Positions 25,460 to 35,419 of a stretch of DNA of 64,000 nt are shown here, piece after piece; within the stretch, counting starts at the first letter, position 1; each line of letters starts with the position of its first letter. A program made the position numbers and the translations under genes. The stretch is from assembly GCF_024355225.1 (NCBI RefSeq), contig NZ_VCNH01000008.1:3610461-3674460 (forward strand). Direction: 5' to 3'. Source of the DNA: Roseovarius sp. M141. Lineage in GTDB: Bacteria; Pseudomonadota; Alphaproteobacteria; Rhodobacterales; Rhodobacteraceae. Below the pieces are notes generated by a model. That model did not search any database. It saw only the letters and a list, made by a program, of their open reading frames with translations, and was not told the origin of the DNA.

Positions 25460-26781
25460 GAATGCCTAGTTCCTTGCAGGGTCGGTTGGCGCTAGCGCTT
25501 GGGTTGGGACTTACGGTGCTCTGGCTGACCACAGCATGGGTGACGGCGACCTTGCTACGAAGCGAAATGGACGAGGTGTTCGATTCCACGTTGGAGGAAA
25601 CCGCACAGCGCATCCTGCCTTTGGTGGTTCTGGATATCATCAGCCGCGAGGAAGAGGGGGTCGACCAGCGCATCGCCACCCTTCGCGAGCATGAAGAGTT
25701 CTTTACTTATGTTGTACGCGACGATCAGGGGCGCGTCCTGCTGCGCTCGCACGCAGCAGAAGACGCGAATTTTCCGGCGTTCGAGGGAATGGGGTTCCGG
25801 CAAACCGCCACGCACCGACTTTACTATGACGCAGCGCTGCAAGGCACGATCACCATCGCGATCGCCGAACCACTCAACCACCGGGCCGAGGTGGCGCGGG
25901 AGGTCCTGGCCGGGCTTGCCCTGCCGCTGATTGTCATCATTCCATTTGGCCTGTTTGGCGTGTTCTGGATCGTCCGGCGCAGCCTGCGGCCCGTCCGTCG
26001 CTTCAGCGGGGCATTGACCAGCCGTGGCACCCGCGATCTTTCGGCGGTCGACGAGGAAAGCCTTCCGGATGAAATCAAGCCGGTGGCAGAAGCGGTCAAT
26101 GACGTGCTGGACCGGCTTGGGCATGCGCTTGCCGCCGAGCGCAGTTTTACTTCCAACGCTGCGCATGAATTGCGCACTCCGGTCGCAGCCGCGCTCGCAC
26201 AGACCCAACGGCTGATGGCTGAAACGGGCGATACCAATGCCGCGCAGCGGGCGACGGCGATTGAGGTCGCGCTCAAACGCCTGACCCGGCTTTCCGAAAA
26301 ACTCTTGCAACTGGCACGCGCCGAAGGCGGGCGGTTACGCTGTGAAACCAAGTCGGATCTGCGCCCTGTTCTCAGCATGGTGCTGTCTGAATTCGACAAG
26401 GCGACGGGACCAGCGCGTATTGTAAGAAAAGTCACGGATGAACCTGTCTTGTCAGACCTTGACCCAGACGCTTTCGCAATCGTTGTTCGAAACCTGATCG
26501 AAAATGCCCTGCGTCACAGCATTGCTCAAACTCCCGTTGAACTGCAACTGAACAATGATGGGACGCTGCGCGTGATCAATGATGGCCCGCCGATTGCCCC
26601 CGAAATCCTGAAGCAGCTAACAGCGCGGTTTGAGCGTGGGCAGACAAGCGCAAGCGGCAGTGGACTGGGTCTTTCCATCGTTCAGGCGATTGCCGTTGGG
26701 GCGCAAGCAAAGCTAAACTTATATTCCCCGGCGCAGGGCTGGCCCGAAGGGTTCGAGGCGGTGTTTCACCTGCCGGGCTAA
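25456..26781 (+). CDS. Sensor histidine kinase
   Basis: 441 residues. Two membrane helices (residues ~10-32 and ~155-177) flank a short periplasmic sensor loop; a HAMP-like linker follows. The phospho-accepting His lies in AAHELRTPVAAA near residue 238, the N box in NLIENALRHS, and G boxes in GSGLGLSIVQAIA near 400. The length and small periplasmic domain match QseC/PmrB-like kinases. Its start overlaps the response-regulator stop, so both are made together. The signal is unknown; metal or membrane stress is suggested by the linked PepSY genes. Confidence 0.9.
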   Translation: MRMPSSLQGRLALALGLGLTVLWLTTAWVTATLLRSEMDEVFDSTLEETAQRILPLVVLDIISREEEGVDQRIATLREHEEFFTYVVRDDQGRVLLRSHAAEDANFPAFEGMGFRQTATHRLYYDAALQGTITIAIAEPLNHRAEVAREVLAGLALPLIVIIPFGLFGVFWIVRRSLRPVRRFSGALTSRGTRDLSAVDEESLPDEIKPVAEAVNDVLDRLGHALAAERSFTSNAAHELRTPVAAALAQTQRLMAETGDTNAAQRATAIEVALKRLTRLSEKLLQLARAEGGRLRCETKSDLRPVLSMVLSEFDKATGPARIVRKVTDEPVLSDLDPDAFAIVVRNLIENALRHSIAQTPVELQLNNDGTLRVINDGPPIAPEILKQLTARFERGQTSASGSGLGLSIVQAIAVGAQAKLNLYSPAQGWPEGFEAVFHLPG

Positions 26782-26861
26782 ACACGCATTAGAATTTCCC
26801 CTGCCGCAGATAGAATCCCGAGATGTTCTGTACGCAGTTATTGCAATCAAAAATCTTTCTG

Positions 26862-26879
26862 ATAGTAATTGATCACTAC
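26862..26879 (+). promoter_or_regulatory. Imperfect TetR-type operator before the RND efflux operon
   Basis: ATAGTAATTGATCACTAC differs in two positions from the perfect palindrome ATAGTAATTGATTACTAT at 35150-35167 in front of the TetR operon. It lies about 180 bases upstream of the RND adaptor start. The shared rare AT-rich dyad suggests that the TetR protein encoded at 35416 controls both. The rest of 26782-27059 has no gene I can support. Confidence 0.6.
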
Positions 26880-27059
26880 CTTTTGAGATCTCCAAATGAA
26901 TACGCTATGAAAATCACGCCCGGAACGTCGAAACGATACCGCGTCTGTTTTTCAAAATCAGTGCGGCAGCCCTTCGACGCACATGATTGTGGACCATACT
27001 GGCATCGTCCAGGCTGGCTAGTTTCGGCACTTGGACGGGCAAAAACAAAGAGGTGACCG

Positions 27060-28364
27060 TTGAGAATTCACCGCGGATTTCGTTTACTCCCGCCTGTCGC
27101 AGTCGGTGTTGCCGTCGCCGTCTGGCTCATTTCGACGGCCGAGCCGCCTGCCCGAGTAGATGAACATGAGCGCAGCGTTGTTGCACGCACAATCATAGCA
27201 GAAGTGATGCCTGTTCGGACGATCGTTCGGGGATATGGCAATGTCCGCGCTGCACGCAGCTGGGAAGCAATCTCAGAAATCTCAGGGACCATCATTTGGC
27301 GTCATCCCGAACTCGACACCGGCAATGTACTTGGCGCAGGCACCGTGGCCCTGAAAATCGACGCGACAGTTTATGATCTGGCAGTTGCACAGGCTGAGGC
27401 CGACTTGGCCGCACTAGAGGCTGATATCGCTCAGCTTGACACCGACGAAGCCAACACCCGGCGATTGCTGGCGCTGGAGCAATCACGGTTGGACCTGACC
27501 GAAACCGAACTGACGCGCATTCGGGATCTGGTCGCGCGCGGTGTCGCTTCGCAGTCAACAGTCGACGGGCAGGAACGTGCCACATTGCAGGTTCGCCGTG
27601 TCGTGACCGAGTTGCAAAACGCCCTGGGACTGATCCCCAGCCGTCGCAACCGGCTCGACGCGCAAATGTCGCGCACGAAGAGCGTTCTGGCCCGTGCTAC
27701 TCGTGATCTGGCAAAAACCGATATTGTTGTTCCGTTCGATCTGCGCGTTGGGACGGTTCATGTTGAGCGGCATCAGTTCGTCGTTGCGGGTCAGTCATTG
27801 GTGACGGCGGACGATATTGGCCAAGCCGAGATCATTGCGCAAATTCCGGTGGTATCGTTCCGGCGTCTGCTGGGGGGTGCCAGCCCTGACGAGCCAGCAG
27901 AATCTGCGGTCTTGCCCATAAGTTTCCAAGGAATATCCGCCGAAGTGCGGCTTGTCTCGGACACATCCCAAACATGGCCAGGGCGTCTTGTCCGCGTGGA
28001 AAGCGCACTGGACCCGCAAGCCCGTTCGGTGCCTGCGGTTGTCACTGTGGACGATCCGTATGCTGGGGCCAATCCGCCGATGCGCCTGCCGTTGGTGCCG
28101 AACATGTATGTCGAGGTTACGCTCGACGGTCCGGTGATTTCTGCAAGCGTGACGATACCGCAGAGCGCTGTTCACGAAGGAAACATTGTCTATCTGCGCG
28201 ATGCAGACGGGCGTCTGGTCCTGCGCGAAGTCTCGGTTTCATGGCGCCAAAGTGGGCAGGCCATCATCGCGAAGGGTATCGCGCCCGGTGAAGAGGTCAT
28301 TCTTGACGATCTGGTGCCTGCGATCCCCGGCATGATCGTGCGTCCGGTGGAGGCCAACAAATGA
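27060..28364 (+). CDS. RND efflux periplasmic adaptor subunit (HlyD/MFP family)
   Basis: 434 residues with an N-terminal membrane anchor (LLPPVAVGVAVAVWLIS). Lipoyl-like halves surround a coiled coil at ~100-200 (repeated AEADLAALEADIAQLD pattern), then beta-barrel and membrane-proximal domains. It would bridge the inner-membrane pump to an outer-membrane channel. The start is unusual: TTG at 27060, chosen because GAGGTGA (27050-27056) sits just upstream and no ATG is available before the anchor. It overlaps the pump gene in ATGA at 28361. The TetR-type operator upstream suggests repression released by a toxic compound. Confidence 0.85.
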   Translation: MRIHRGFRLLPPVAVGVAVAVWLISTAEPPARVDEHERSVVARTIIAEVMPVRTIVRGYGNVRAARSWEAISEISGTIIWRHPELDTGNVLGAGTVALKIDATVYDLAVAQAEADLAALEADIAQLDTDEANTRRLLALEQSRLDLTETELTRIRDLVARGVASQSTVDGQERATLQVRRVVTELQNALGLIPSRRNRLDAQMSRTKSVLARATRDLAKTDIVVPFDLRVGTVHVERHQFVVAGQSLVTADDIGQAEIIAQIPVVSFRRLLGGASPDEPAESAVLPISFQGISAEVRLVSDTSQTWPGRLVRVESALDPQARSVPAVVTVDDPYAGANPPMRLPLVPNMYVEVTLDGPVISASVTIPQSAVHEGNIVYLRDADGRLVLREVSVSWRQSGQAIIAKGIAPGEEVILDDLVPAIPGMIVRPVEANK

Positions 28365-31300
28365 TCCGCTGGTTCGCCGGACACCCCACTGCGGCCAACC
28401 TTTTGCTTGTCCTGATCCTCGCCGCTGGCGCGATGGCGGCTCCAATGCTCAAGCGCGAGACTTTTCCAGACTTCCGCCCAGTAGAGGCGGAAATCAGCGT
28501 GAAATATCGCGGCGCCACAGCCGAAGAGGTCGAGGACGCGATATGTCGGCGCGTCTGGGATGCGGTCGAAAGCGTCGAAGGGCTGGATGAACTCGAATGC
28601 ACCGCGCAGAACAGCGTTGCCCGCGCCGTGGCAACGATGGGTGCCGCAGGCGACAGCGCCCGTTTCATCAATGACCTGCGCACCGAGGTCACCGCAGTCG
28701 ACGACTTTCCGGGTAGTGCCGATCCGGCCATCGTACGCGAATTGCACCGCACCGATCCTGTCACGTCGGTAGCAATTGCAGGCGATCTGCCGCCCGCACA
28801 TCTGGAGCGCTATGCAGCGGAGTTACAGGACAGCCTGTCGGCCCTGCCCGGTGTGGCAAAAGTTACGATGTCGGGATTTGGAACGCGGCAATTCCGCATC
28901 ACGGTTCCCCGTGCGGTGATGGAGCAGCACGGGCTGACGGTCTCAGGCCTTGCCGCGCAAATCGACGCGCAGAGCGTTGACCGCCCTCTGGGCAGTCTGG
29001 AAACTGAGGATCGCGAGATCAGCCTGCGTTTCACCGACGAGCGCCGCAGCGCGGCAGGGTTGGCAGAACTGGTGGTTCTGTCAAAGCCGAACGGGGCCGA
29101 ATTGTCGCTGGGGCAGATTGCAACCAGCACTGAGGGTTACACACCCGAGGAGGAACGTGCGTTCCTTGACGGCCAACGTGCCGTTTTCCTGCAAGTTGAC
29201 AAGGCGCTTGATGCTGACGCGCTGGAAGTCTTCGATCACGTCGAGGAGCTGGTTTCAACCGAACGCGCCGCGCTGCCGGATACGGTGCGGCTGGAAATCG
29301 TGAAGGACATGACCAGCATCGTGCGCGACCGTTTGGTGATGCTCGTGCAGAACGGGGCAATCGGGTTAGTTCTAGTCGTCGCGGTCATGAGCCTGTTCTT
29401 CCGGCCCGGTTTCGCGATCTGGGCGGCAATGGGCCTGCCGGTGGCCTTTTTGGGCGCATTCGCGGCGATGGCGTTGCAAGGTCTGTCGCTGAACATGATG
29501 ACACTTGTGGCCCTGCTGATGGCGATCGGGATCGTGATGGACGATTCCATCGTCATCGCCGACTCGATTGCCGAAACCGCCGCCCGTGGCGGATCGCGCC
29601 TTGATGCCGTGGTGCAAGGCACGCTGGCTGTCATGCCCGGCGTGATGGCGTCGTTTGCAACGACCATCGCGGTCTTCGGCCCGCTGGCTTTTCTGGCCGG
29701 TGAGTTGGGTGCAGTGCTGGAAGTCGTGCCGCTGGTGTTGATCGCGGCACTTGCGGCCAGCGTGGTCGAGGCATTCTGGGTGCTGCCGCACCATCTGAGT
29801 CACGGATTGAAAGGCGCGGACAAGCCGCCTTCACGGTTTCGCGCCGGTTTCGACCGCCGGTTCGAGCAGTTCCGTGAACAGCGGATCGGTGCCATGGCGG
29901 ATATGGCGATCCGGCGGCGTTATCTGGTGACAGGCATGACAATCGCTGCGCTGCTTATCACCGTGGGATTAATGGGCGGTGGCTATCTCAAACGCGAGGC
30001 AATCCCGGCGATTGATGGCGATGTTCTGGAGGCGCGTATTCTGATGCCGCAAGGCACGCCCCTGACCCGCACGAGCGAGGTCGCGGACGACGTGATCGCA
30101 GCCCTCACCCGGATCGACACCGCTTTGACGCCGGATCAACCGGACGGTGCTGCGCTGGTGAAAGCTGTGCAGTTGCGCTTCAACCAGAATGCCACGGCGG
30201 GCGAATCCGGGCCCCATGTTGCCACGATCACTGCAGATCTGCTGGGGGCCGAAATCCGCACTGTAACGCTGGATGAAATCGTGACACTTTGGCGCAAAGA
30301 GATCGGCGCGGTGCCGGGTGCGCTTGCGATCTTGTTGACCGAACCAAGCATTGGGCCGCAGGGGATTGCCATCGAAATCCGCCTGTCTGGTCCGGATCTT
30401 GACATGCTGGCCAAGGCCGCCGATGCGCTCCAAACCGAGGCCGAAAGCTATGCCGGTGTCTTCAATGCCATCCACGATCTGCGCCCCGGAAAACCCGAGC
30501 TTCGCCTGCGCCTTGCCGAGGGGGCAACATCGCTGGGATTGACAGCGCGCTACGTTGCAGATCAGCTTGGGGCCGCTTTCTTGGGGCGGGTCATTACAAC
30601 GGTCCAGAGTGGCGACATAAGCCATGAGATCGAGTTGGAGCAATCCTCTGAGGATCGCGATTCCCGCGACGACCTGCGTGATTTCACCATCGCCCTGCCC
30701 GATGGCAAGAGCGTGCCGCTTTCAACCGTAGCACATCTGAACGAGGCACGCGGCTGGTCCAGCATCGCGCATGTGAACGGCAAGCGCACCGTGACCGTTC
30801 AGGCCGATGTCGATACACGTATCGGGAATGCCGATGCGATTGTCGCCGAATTGAACACGAGGTTCCTGCCGCAACTGGCGGCCAGTGTGCCGGGCCTGCG
30901 TTTTGAAATCGGCGGCCAAAGCGCAAATTCGGCCGAAACCGTCGCCTCGATCCTGCGTGGTTTCATGATCGGGCTGGTGGGTATCTATGTCGTGCTGTCT
31001 TTCCAGTTCCGCAGTTACGTGGAACCGGTGATCGTGATGCTGTCGATCCCGCTCGCTTTCATCGGTGTGATACTGGGCCATTTTATCATGGGCTATAACA
31101 TCTCGATGCCCTCCTTGATCGGTGCCGCGTCGCTGGCTGGCATTGTGGTTAACAACGCGATCTTGCTGGTTCAGGTCATCAAAAGGCATGCCGCCGATGG
31201 TATGGAACTGGCGCGCGCTGCCGGTCAGGCCAGTCGCGAACGGTTTCGCCCTATCCTGATGTCGGTCTCGACCACGATGATGGGGCTCATCCCGCTTTTA

Positions 31301-31495
31301 CTGGAAGGTAGCACTCAGGCTCAAACCCTGAAACCGCTGGTGATTTCGGTGGTATTCGGGCTGTTTTCCTCGACCGTCCTCGTGCTCATCGTGTTGCCGT
31401 CATTCTACGCAATTCTCGGTGATCTGGGATTGGCGAAGGTCAAAGGTGGAGAACCGGATATGCAAGCTCGGAAAAAGGGATCGACTTCAAAATGA
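28361..31495 (+). CDS. RND family efflux pump permease
   Basis: 1044 residues, full length for AcrB-type pumps. First helix at 10-28 (NLLLVLILAAGAMAAP), large periplasmic porter domain, then helices 2-6 (RLVMLVQNGAIGLVLVVAVMSLFF onward) with the proton-relay Asp pair in GIVMDDSIVIADSI, and a second half ending with GLMGLIPLLLEGS-like helix 11-12. The DD motif indicates a drug or organic-solute pump rather than a heavy-metal (CusA) type, although the sequence FPDFRPVEAEISVKYRGA is shared by broad families. Translationally coupled with the adaptor before it and with the small gene after it. Confidence 0.9.
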   Translation: MIRWFAGHPTAANLLLVLILAAGAMAAPMLKRETFPDFRPVEAEISVKYRGATAEEVEDAICRRVWDAVESVEGLDELECTAQNSVARAVATMGAAGDSARFINDLRTEVTAVDDFPGSADPAIVRELHRTDPVTSVAIAGDLPPAHLERYAAELQDSLSALPGVAKVTMSGFGTRQFRITVPRAVMEQHGLTVSGLAAQIDAQSVDRPLGSLETEDREISLRFTDERRSAAGLAELVVLSKPNGAELSLGQIATSTEGYTPEEERAFLDGQRAVFLQVDKALDADALEVFDHVEELVSTERAALPDTVRLEIVKDMTSIVRDRLVMLVQNGAIGLVLVVAVMSLFFRPGFAIWAAMGLPVAFLGAFAAMALQGLSLNMMTLVALLMAIGIVMDDSIVIADSIAETAARGGSRLDAVVQGTLAVMPGVMASFATTIAVFGPLAFLAGELGAVLEVVPLVLIAALAASVVEAFWVLPHHLSHGLKGADKPPSRFRAGFDRRFEQFREQRIGAMADMAIRRRYLVTGMTIAALLITVGLMGGGYLKREAIPAIDGDVLEARILMPQGTPLTRTSEVADDVIAALTRIDTALTPDQPDGAALVKAVQLRFNQNATAGESGPHVATITADLLGAEIRTVTLDEIVTLWRKEIGAVPGALAILLTEPSIGPQGIAIEIRLSGPDLDMLAKAADALQTEAESYAGVFNAIHDLRPGKPELRLRLAEGATSLGLTARYVADQLGAAFLGRVITTVQSGDISHEIELEQSSEDRDSRDDLRDFTIALPDGKSVPLSTVAHLNEARGWSSIAHVNGKRTVTVQADVDTRIGNADAIVAELNTRFLPQLAASVPGLRFEIGGQSANSAETVASILRGFMIGLVGIYVVLSFQFRSYVEPVIVMLSIPLAFIGVILGHFIMGYNISMPSLIGAASLAGIVVNNAILLVQVIKRHAADGMELARAAGQASRERFRPILMSVSTTMMGLIPLLLEGSTQAQTLKPLVISVVFGLFSSTVLVLIVLPSFYAILGDLGLAKVKGGEPDMQARKKGSTSK

Positions 31496-31917
31496 CCCAT
31501 AGAACCAAAAACGGCTTTATTAGTTCAGAAACAATGCCGGGTGGCATGCACAGCAACGGCATGTTGCGATGTTTGAAAGTCGCAACCCTAGCTCTGGCCA
31601 TCATGATGGCGCTCTGCATAAAAGCCAACTCACAGCAATTGCTTTCGGCAGAAGAGATCGAGAGCCAGATCATCGGGCACAGCTTTCAGGGCAAAAAGGG
31701 AATTCTGTCGGTTTCATTGCATTACGTCAGGGATGGCACCGTGACCATGCAGTCGCCGATCGGAGCCGGAGCAGGAAACTGGAGGCTGAGCGACAACCAG
31801 CTTTGCGTGAAACTATCCAGCGGACCCCGCAAGGCAAACGAATGCATGACCTTCGTCAGCCAACTAGACGGGACCTATCGCGCCTCGAACGGATTGCGGC
31901 TGACGGTAATGAAGTGA
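31492..31917 (+). CDS. Small secreted protein of unknown function, coupled to the RND pump
   Basis: 141 residues. The start overlaps the pump stop in ATGA. After a possible late signal helix (LKVATLALAIMMALCIKA, residues 28-45) comes a beta-rich domain beginning LSAEEIESQIIGHSFQG, with two Cys (QLCVKL and NECMTF) that could form a disulfide. The pattern (a Gly-Trp pair, a late Cys, a Tyr near the end) resembles small periplasmic proteins seen widely in rhizobia and roseobacters, with no assigned role. An internal ATG near 31561 could be the true start and would leave a normal signal peptide. Confidence 0.6.
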   Translation: MTHRTKNGFISSETMPGGMHSNGMLRCLKVATLALAIMMALCIKANSQQLLSAEEIESQIIGHSFQGKKGILSVSLHYVRDGTVTMQSPIGAGAGNWRLSDNQLCVKLSSGPRKANECMTFVSQLDGTYRASNGLRLTVMK

Positions 31918-32170
31918 CGGCCAAACAATATCCATCACGTGCCGCAGAGGCGAAATCGCGGCCTTTCACCCCTGGCGCTGATACCCGACCAAAGCAGAGG
32001 TCCCCGCCGTGCCTTCGAATATTGCCGTCTCCAGATTTCGGGCGATCCTCTCGGCCCGGATTATCAGATAGTTTGCCCCCGCCGATGTCGGCGCGGTTTC
32101 CTCGTCCCCCCAATCATCAGCGCGCCACTAACGGATCAGCGGCACATGCCCGCGGCCGCGTATCTCCTAC

Positions 32171-32659
32171 CTACTCGACAAGCTTTGGATACCGGTCCGT
32201 CGCATAGAGCGCGTGACAAGCCGTGCAGGCTTCGATCATCCGACTAAACTCCACATGTTGCCGCGCCCGGTCACCATCGCGCGCGGCCTCGGCCAGTGTG
32301 GCAGAGATCTCGTGGAAGGCGCGGTCTCGGCTGACAAAGTCCTCGGGCACTGCGGCCATCAGGTCCTGTTTGTCCTCAGGGGTCATGGATTGCTGTAGAA
32401 TAAAACTGTCATGGATCTTTTGCGCCAGCTCTGCGACACGCGCATCGTCACCCGCGATCAGATACGAAATGATCTGGTGGCTGGCATCCTCGATCGACAG
32501 CATTTCCTTGCGCAGCAATTCCCTCAGCTTGGGCGTCAGATCCGGCGAGACTGGGTTGACATCTTGCGCCGCTGCCCATCCGCTGGTTATCGCAAAAACT
32601 GCCGCAAGAGCGGAAGACGCCGCCCGGGTTGACCACGTCTTTTTGGTAAGTCCTGTCAT
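32171..32659 (-). CDS. c-type cytochrome of the cytochrome c' / c556 type
   Basis: 162 residues. Signal peptide cleaved near WAAAQD. The mature protein is mostly helical and ends in a single heme site CTACH followed by ALYATDRYPKL, the C-terminal position typical of four-helix cytochromes c' and c556. It would be a periplasmic electron carrier or NO-binding protein. There is no obvious operon partner; the 253 bases before it (31918-32170) contain nothing I can name. Confidence 0.75.
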   Translation of the reverse strand: MTGLTKKTWSTRAASSALAAVFAITSGWAAAQDVNPVSPDLTPKLRELLRKEMLSIEDASHQIISYLIAGDDARVAELAQKIHDSFILQQSMTPEDKQDLMAAVPEDFVSRDRAFHEISATLAEAARDGDRARQHVEFSRMIEACTACHALYATDRYPKLVE

Positions 32660-32714
32660 ATCAAATTTCCTTTGTTATTCGTCATTTCAGTCAGTGTTCG
32701 CAAACGGATTCCGA

Positions 32715-33098
32715 TCAGGTTGACTCGCGAAGTGCTACGCCGACGATGGCACCCCAGACAATTGTGCGCAGGCTCATCGCGCCGACCGTGCGCATCTCAA
32801 AGGCACCGCCGAACACTAGATGAACACCGAAGGCGACCATGACCAGTATTGTTGCGAAGAGGATTCCAATCGACAAGCGTACCGCCCAGGATTGCCGCAC
32901 AAACAGACCGAAGCCTGCCGCGACATAGGCAAAGCCCGCGAGGAAATTGAACCACAGCACGAAGGGAACAGCATGCCCGACCGCTGCCCGCGCCTCGGCG
33001 CTACCGAATAGCGCACGGCCCCCTGAAAATATCGTCAGCAGGCCGAACAGAACCGCTACACCCGCCGCGATCAAGAGGCTCCGTCGTCTGTTATACAT
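32715..33098 (-). CDS. Four-helix membrane protein of unknown function
   Basis: 127 residues with four predicted membrane helices: residues ~8-26, ~45-66, ~74-96 and ~105-122. No charged catalytic motif. It lies 55 bases upstream of the cytochrome gene in the same direction and could be its cotranscribed partner. I do not recognise the family; small integral proteins like this are common near c-type cytochromes and PHA genes without assigned roles. Confidence 0.55.
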   Translation of the reverse strand: MYNRRRSLLIAAGVAVLFGLLTIFSGGRALFGSAEARAAVGHAVPFVLWFNFLAGFAYVAAGFGLFVRQSWAVRLSIGILFATILVMVAFGVHLVFGGAFEMRTVGAMSLRTIVWGAIVGVALREST

Positions 33099-33141
33099 GT
33101 GTAATAGTCCTTTTCACAAACGTCGGACGTATACCGACAGT

Positions 33142-35073
33142 CTATTTTTGAAACACGTAGGTTCCGGGCGCGTCATCAAGGGCCGGATGGCGGGACTTAG
33201 GATCATCCATGTCCGGCGGAGCAACCGATTTGCCCGCACGTTCGCCCAGCCATTCCGCCCATGCCTCCCACCACGATCCGTCTCTTTCAGGGGTCTCACG
33301 CATCCAGGTTTCGGGATCTACCTGACGCTTCGTCGCGCCCTTGGTGCGGATCCGGAAAGTCCGGCGCGGATGATCCGGCTCGGATACGATCCCGGCATTG
33401 TGACCACCGCTGGTCAGCACGAAGGTCACATCGGTGTCGCTCAACACGTCAATCTTGAAAACCGATTGCCACGGCGCGACGTGATCCTTAACCGTCCCCA
33501 CCGCAAAAATCGGCACCCGTATATCAGAGACATGAATCGGGCGTCCTTCGACGTTGAACCGTCCCTCGGCCAGATCGTTGTTCAGATAAAGCTTGCGCAG
33601 GTATTCCGAATGCATCCGCATATGGCATCCTTGTGGCGTCCGCATTCCATGCCATAAGGTCGAACATCGGCTTGCGCTCGCCCATCAGGTAGTCGTGGAT
33701 CACCCGCGACCAGACCAGATCGTTCGAGCTTAGCATCTGGAATGCGCCTGCCATCTGAGACGTATCCAGATATCCCTGCCGCCACATGACGCTGTCGAGG
33801 AAAGAAAGCTGGCTTTCGTTGATGAACAGCCCCAAATCGCCCGGCTCGGTGAAATCGACCTGACTTGCCAGCAGCGTGAGCGAGGCAAGCCGGTCATCGC
33901 CATCCCGCGCCATCGCGGCGGCTGCAATGGACAGCAGCGTTCCGCCCAGGCAATATCCGACTGCTTGGACCTTCCGCTCGGGAAGAATATCGCCGATCAC
34001 GTCCAATGCGTTCATGACCCCAAGGCGACGATAGTCGTCCATGCTCAGATCACTGTCTTCGGCGTCGGGGTTCTTCCATGAAATCATGAAGACCGTGTGG
34101 CCCTGTTCGACCAGATACCGCACCATGGAATTGTGCTGCGACAGGTCGAGAATGTAGTATTTCATGATCCAGACCGCGGGACGATCAGGATCGGCTCAGC
34201 CCGTACTGTGTCCGTGAGTGGCTTGTATTGGATGAGTTCGATCAAACGATTGCGGTAGACGATTTTTTCCTTTGTCACCGCAACGTCCCGGCCCGGCCGA
34301 TAGGAGTCAACTTCGTCGGGCACCTTTCCGGCCAGGGTGTTCTGCATGTCCTGCACGTAATTCTGCGTTCCCCTGACCGAGTTCAGACCGCCCTCTTCGC
34401 GGGTCTTCTTCAGGACTTCGGGGTTGGTCCATGGGAAGTTGAAGGGCGAAAACATGTCGAGCCCCTGACGCGTCAAGAACTGCAATTCGCGTTCGTGCTG
34501 GGCGGTCACACCGGGCACATCGGTGACCACATTATGCCACCATTGCTGCTGCATCAGGAAACCCTGATGGATCACGTTGAACGGTTTCATTTTCCAAGCG
34601 TCGTCACGAAAGCGATGGTCCTGCGGCAGCGGCTCGATGCAGGCTTCGGCGTTCTCGACGGTGCCCGCACACTCAAACGCATAACGGATGTGGCGGCGCG
34701 CCTTTTCATTGGCCTTTTCGACCAGTTGCAACTGCTTGCCCGGAGCCGTCGTCATGTGTGTTGCCCAGTCGAACCAAGCCCCCATCAATGCGGCGGGCGA
34801 AAGACCATGGGTGAAACGAGACAGCCAGACCTGGGTGGTGTGATCAAGGGTCTCATGAATAGTTGAGTTGGCATCGGCATCGCGTTCAGTTTCCGAAGCC
34901 TGCGGGATCGTATCACTTTCAACTGTGTCCATTACCTTATTGACCGCGTCACGAACATCATCAGCCTTGGCACCGCTGATCTCAGGTTTGTTTTTGGAAG
35001 TGGTCTTAACGGGCTTGGAGCCCTTTTGGACTTCACGCAATTTAACCACAGTTTCTTTGCTTTCCTGTTCCAT
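33142..35073 (-). pseudogene. phaC: Class I PHA synthase, split by two frameshifts
   Basis: Three adjoining frames together make a full class I poly(3-hydroxyalkanoate) polymerase of about 640 residues. Part one (35073 to ~34176) has the PhaC N-terminus through PTEPILIVP; a missing base in CCGCGG near 34176 shifts the frame. Part two (to ~33630) continues MKYYILDLS with the lipase-like box GYCLGGT; an extra base after CCATAT near 33625 shifts it again. Part three holds the Asp (VGTVKDHVAPW) and His (SGGHNAGI) of the Cys-Asp-His triad. All catalytic parts survive, so either the loss is very recent or the indels are sequencing errors. The enzyme would polymerise hydroxyacyl-CoA into storage granules. 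Confidence 0.8.
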
Positions 35074-35149
35074 CCGTCCCCCCTTGAGTTTGCGACTTCC
35101 GACAGCTTGCGCCCGAACCTTTGGAGTTGCCGAGGTCGATCGAATCAAG

Positions 35150-35167
35150 ATAGTAATTGATTACTAT
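35150..35167. promoter_or_regulatory. Perfect TetR-type operator between phaC and the TetR operon
   Basis: ATAGTAATTGATTACTAT is an 8-2-8 inverted repeat located 77 bases upstream of phaC and 67 bases upstream of the small membrane gene. It could serve promoters in both directions. A two-mismatch copy lies before the RND operon at 26862. Confidence 0.65.
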
Positions 35168-35233
35168 GTTAAATCAAGCCATGATGTTTTGCGGTACAAA
35201 CGGTGAGTTCCAGACATCATAAGGAGGTCTTTC

Positions 35234-35419
35234 ATGTTCACAGGCAAGATCAACACTGTAGCCGATTTTCTGTTTCTCATGATGCTCATGCCACTGGGCA
35301 TTCTAACCGAGGTTATTTTTGACGCGCCGCCATTTTTCGTTATCACCGGCGGTATCTCCATGGTCTTGGCCATGGGATGGCTTACTGTTGCGGTCTGGCA
35401 AGCAGAGGCAATCCAATGA
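35234..35419 (+). CDS. Small two-helix membrane protein before the TetR gene
   Basis: 61 residues with two hydrophobic segments (FLFLMMLMPLGILTEVIF and ITGGISMVLAMGWLTVAVW). An ideal ribosome site AAGGAGG (35221-35227) lies seven bases before the ATG. The stop overlaps the TetR start in ATGA (35416-35419), so the pair is translated together. Function unknown; it could be a small efflux accessory or just a leader for the regulator. Confidence 0.6.
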   Translation: MFTGKINTVADFLFLMMLMPLGILTEVIFDAPPFFVITGGISMVLAMGWLTVAVWQAEAIQ

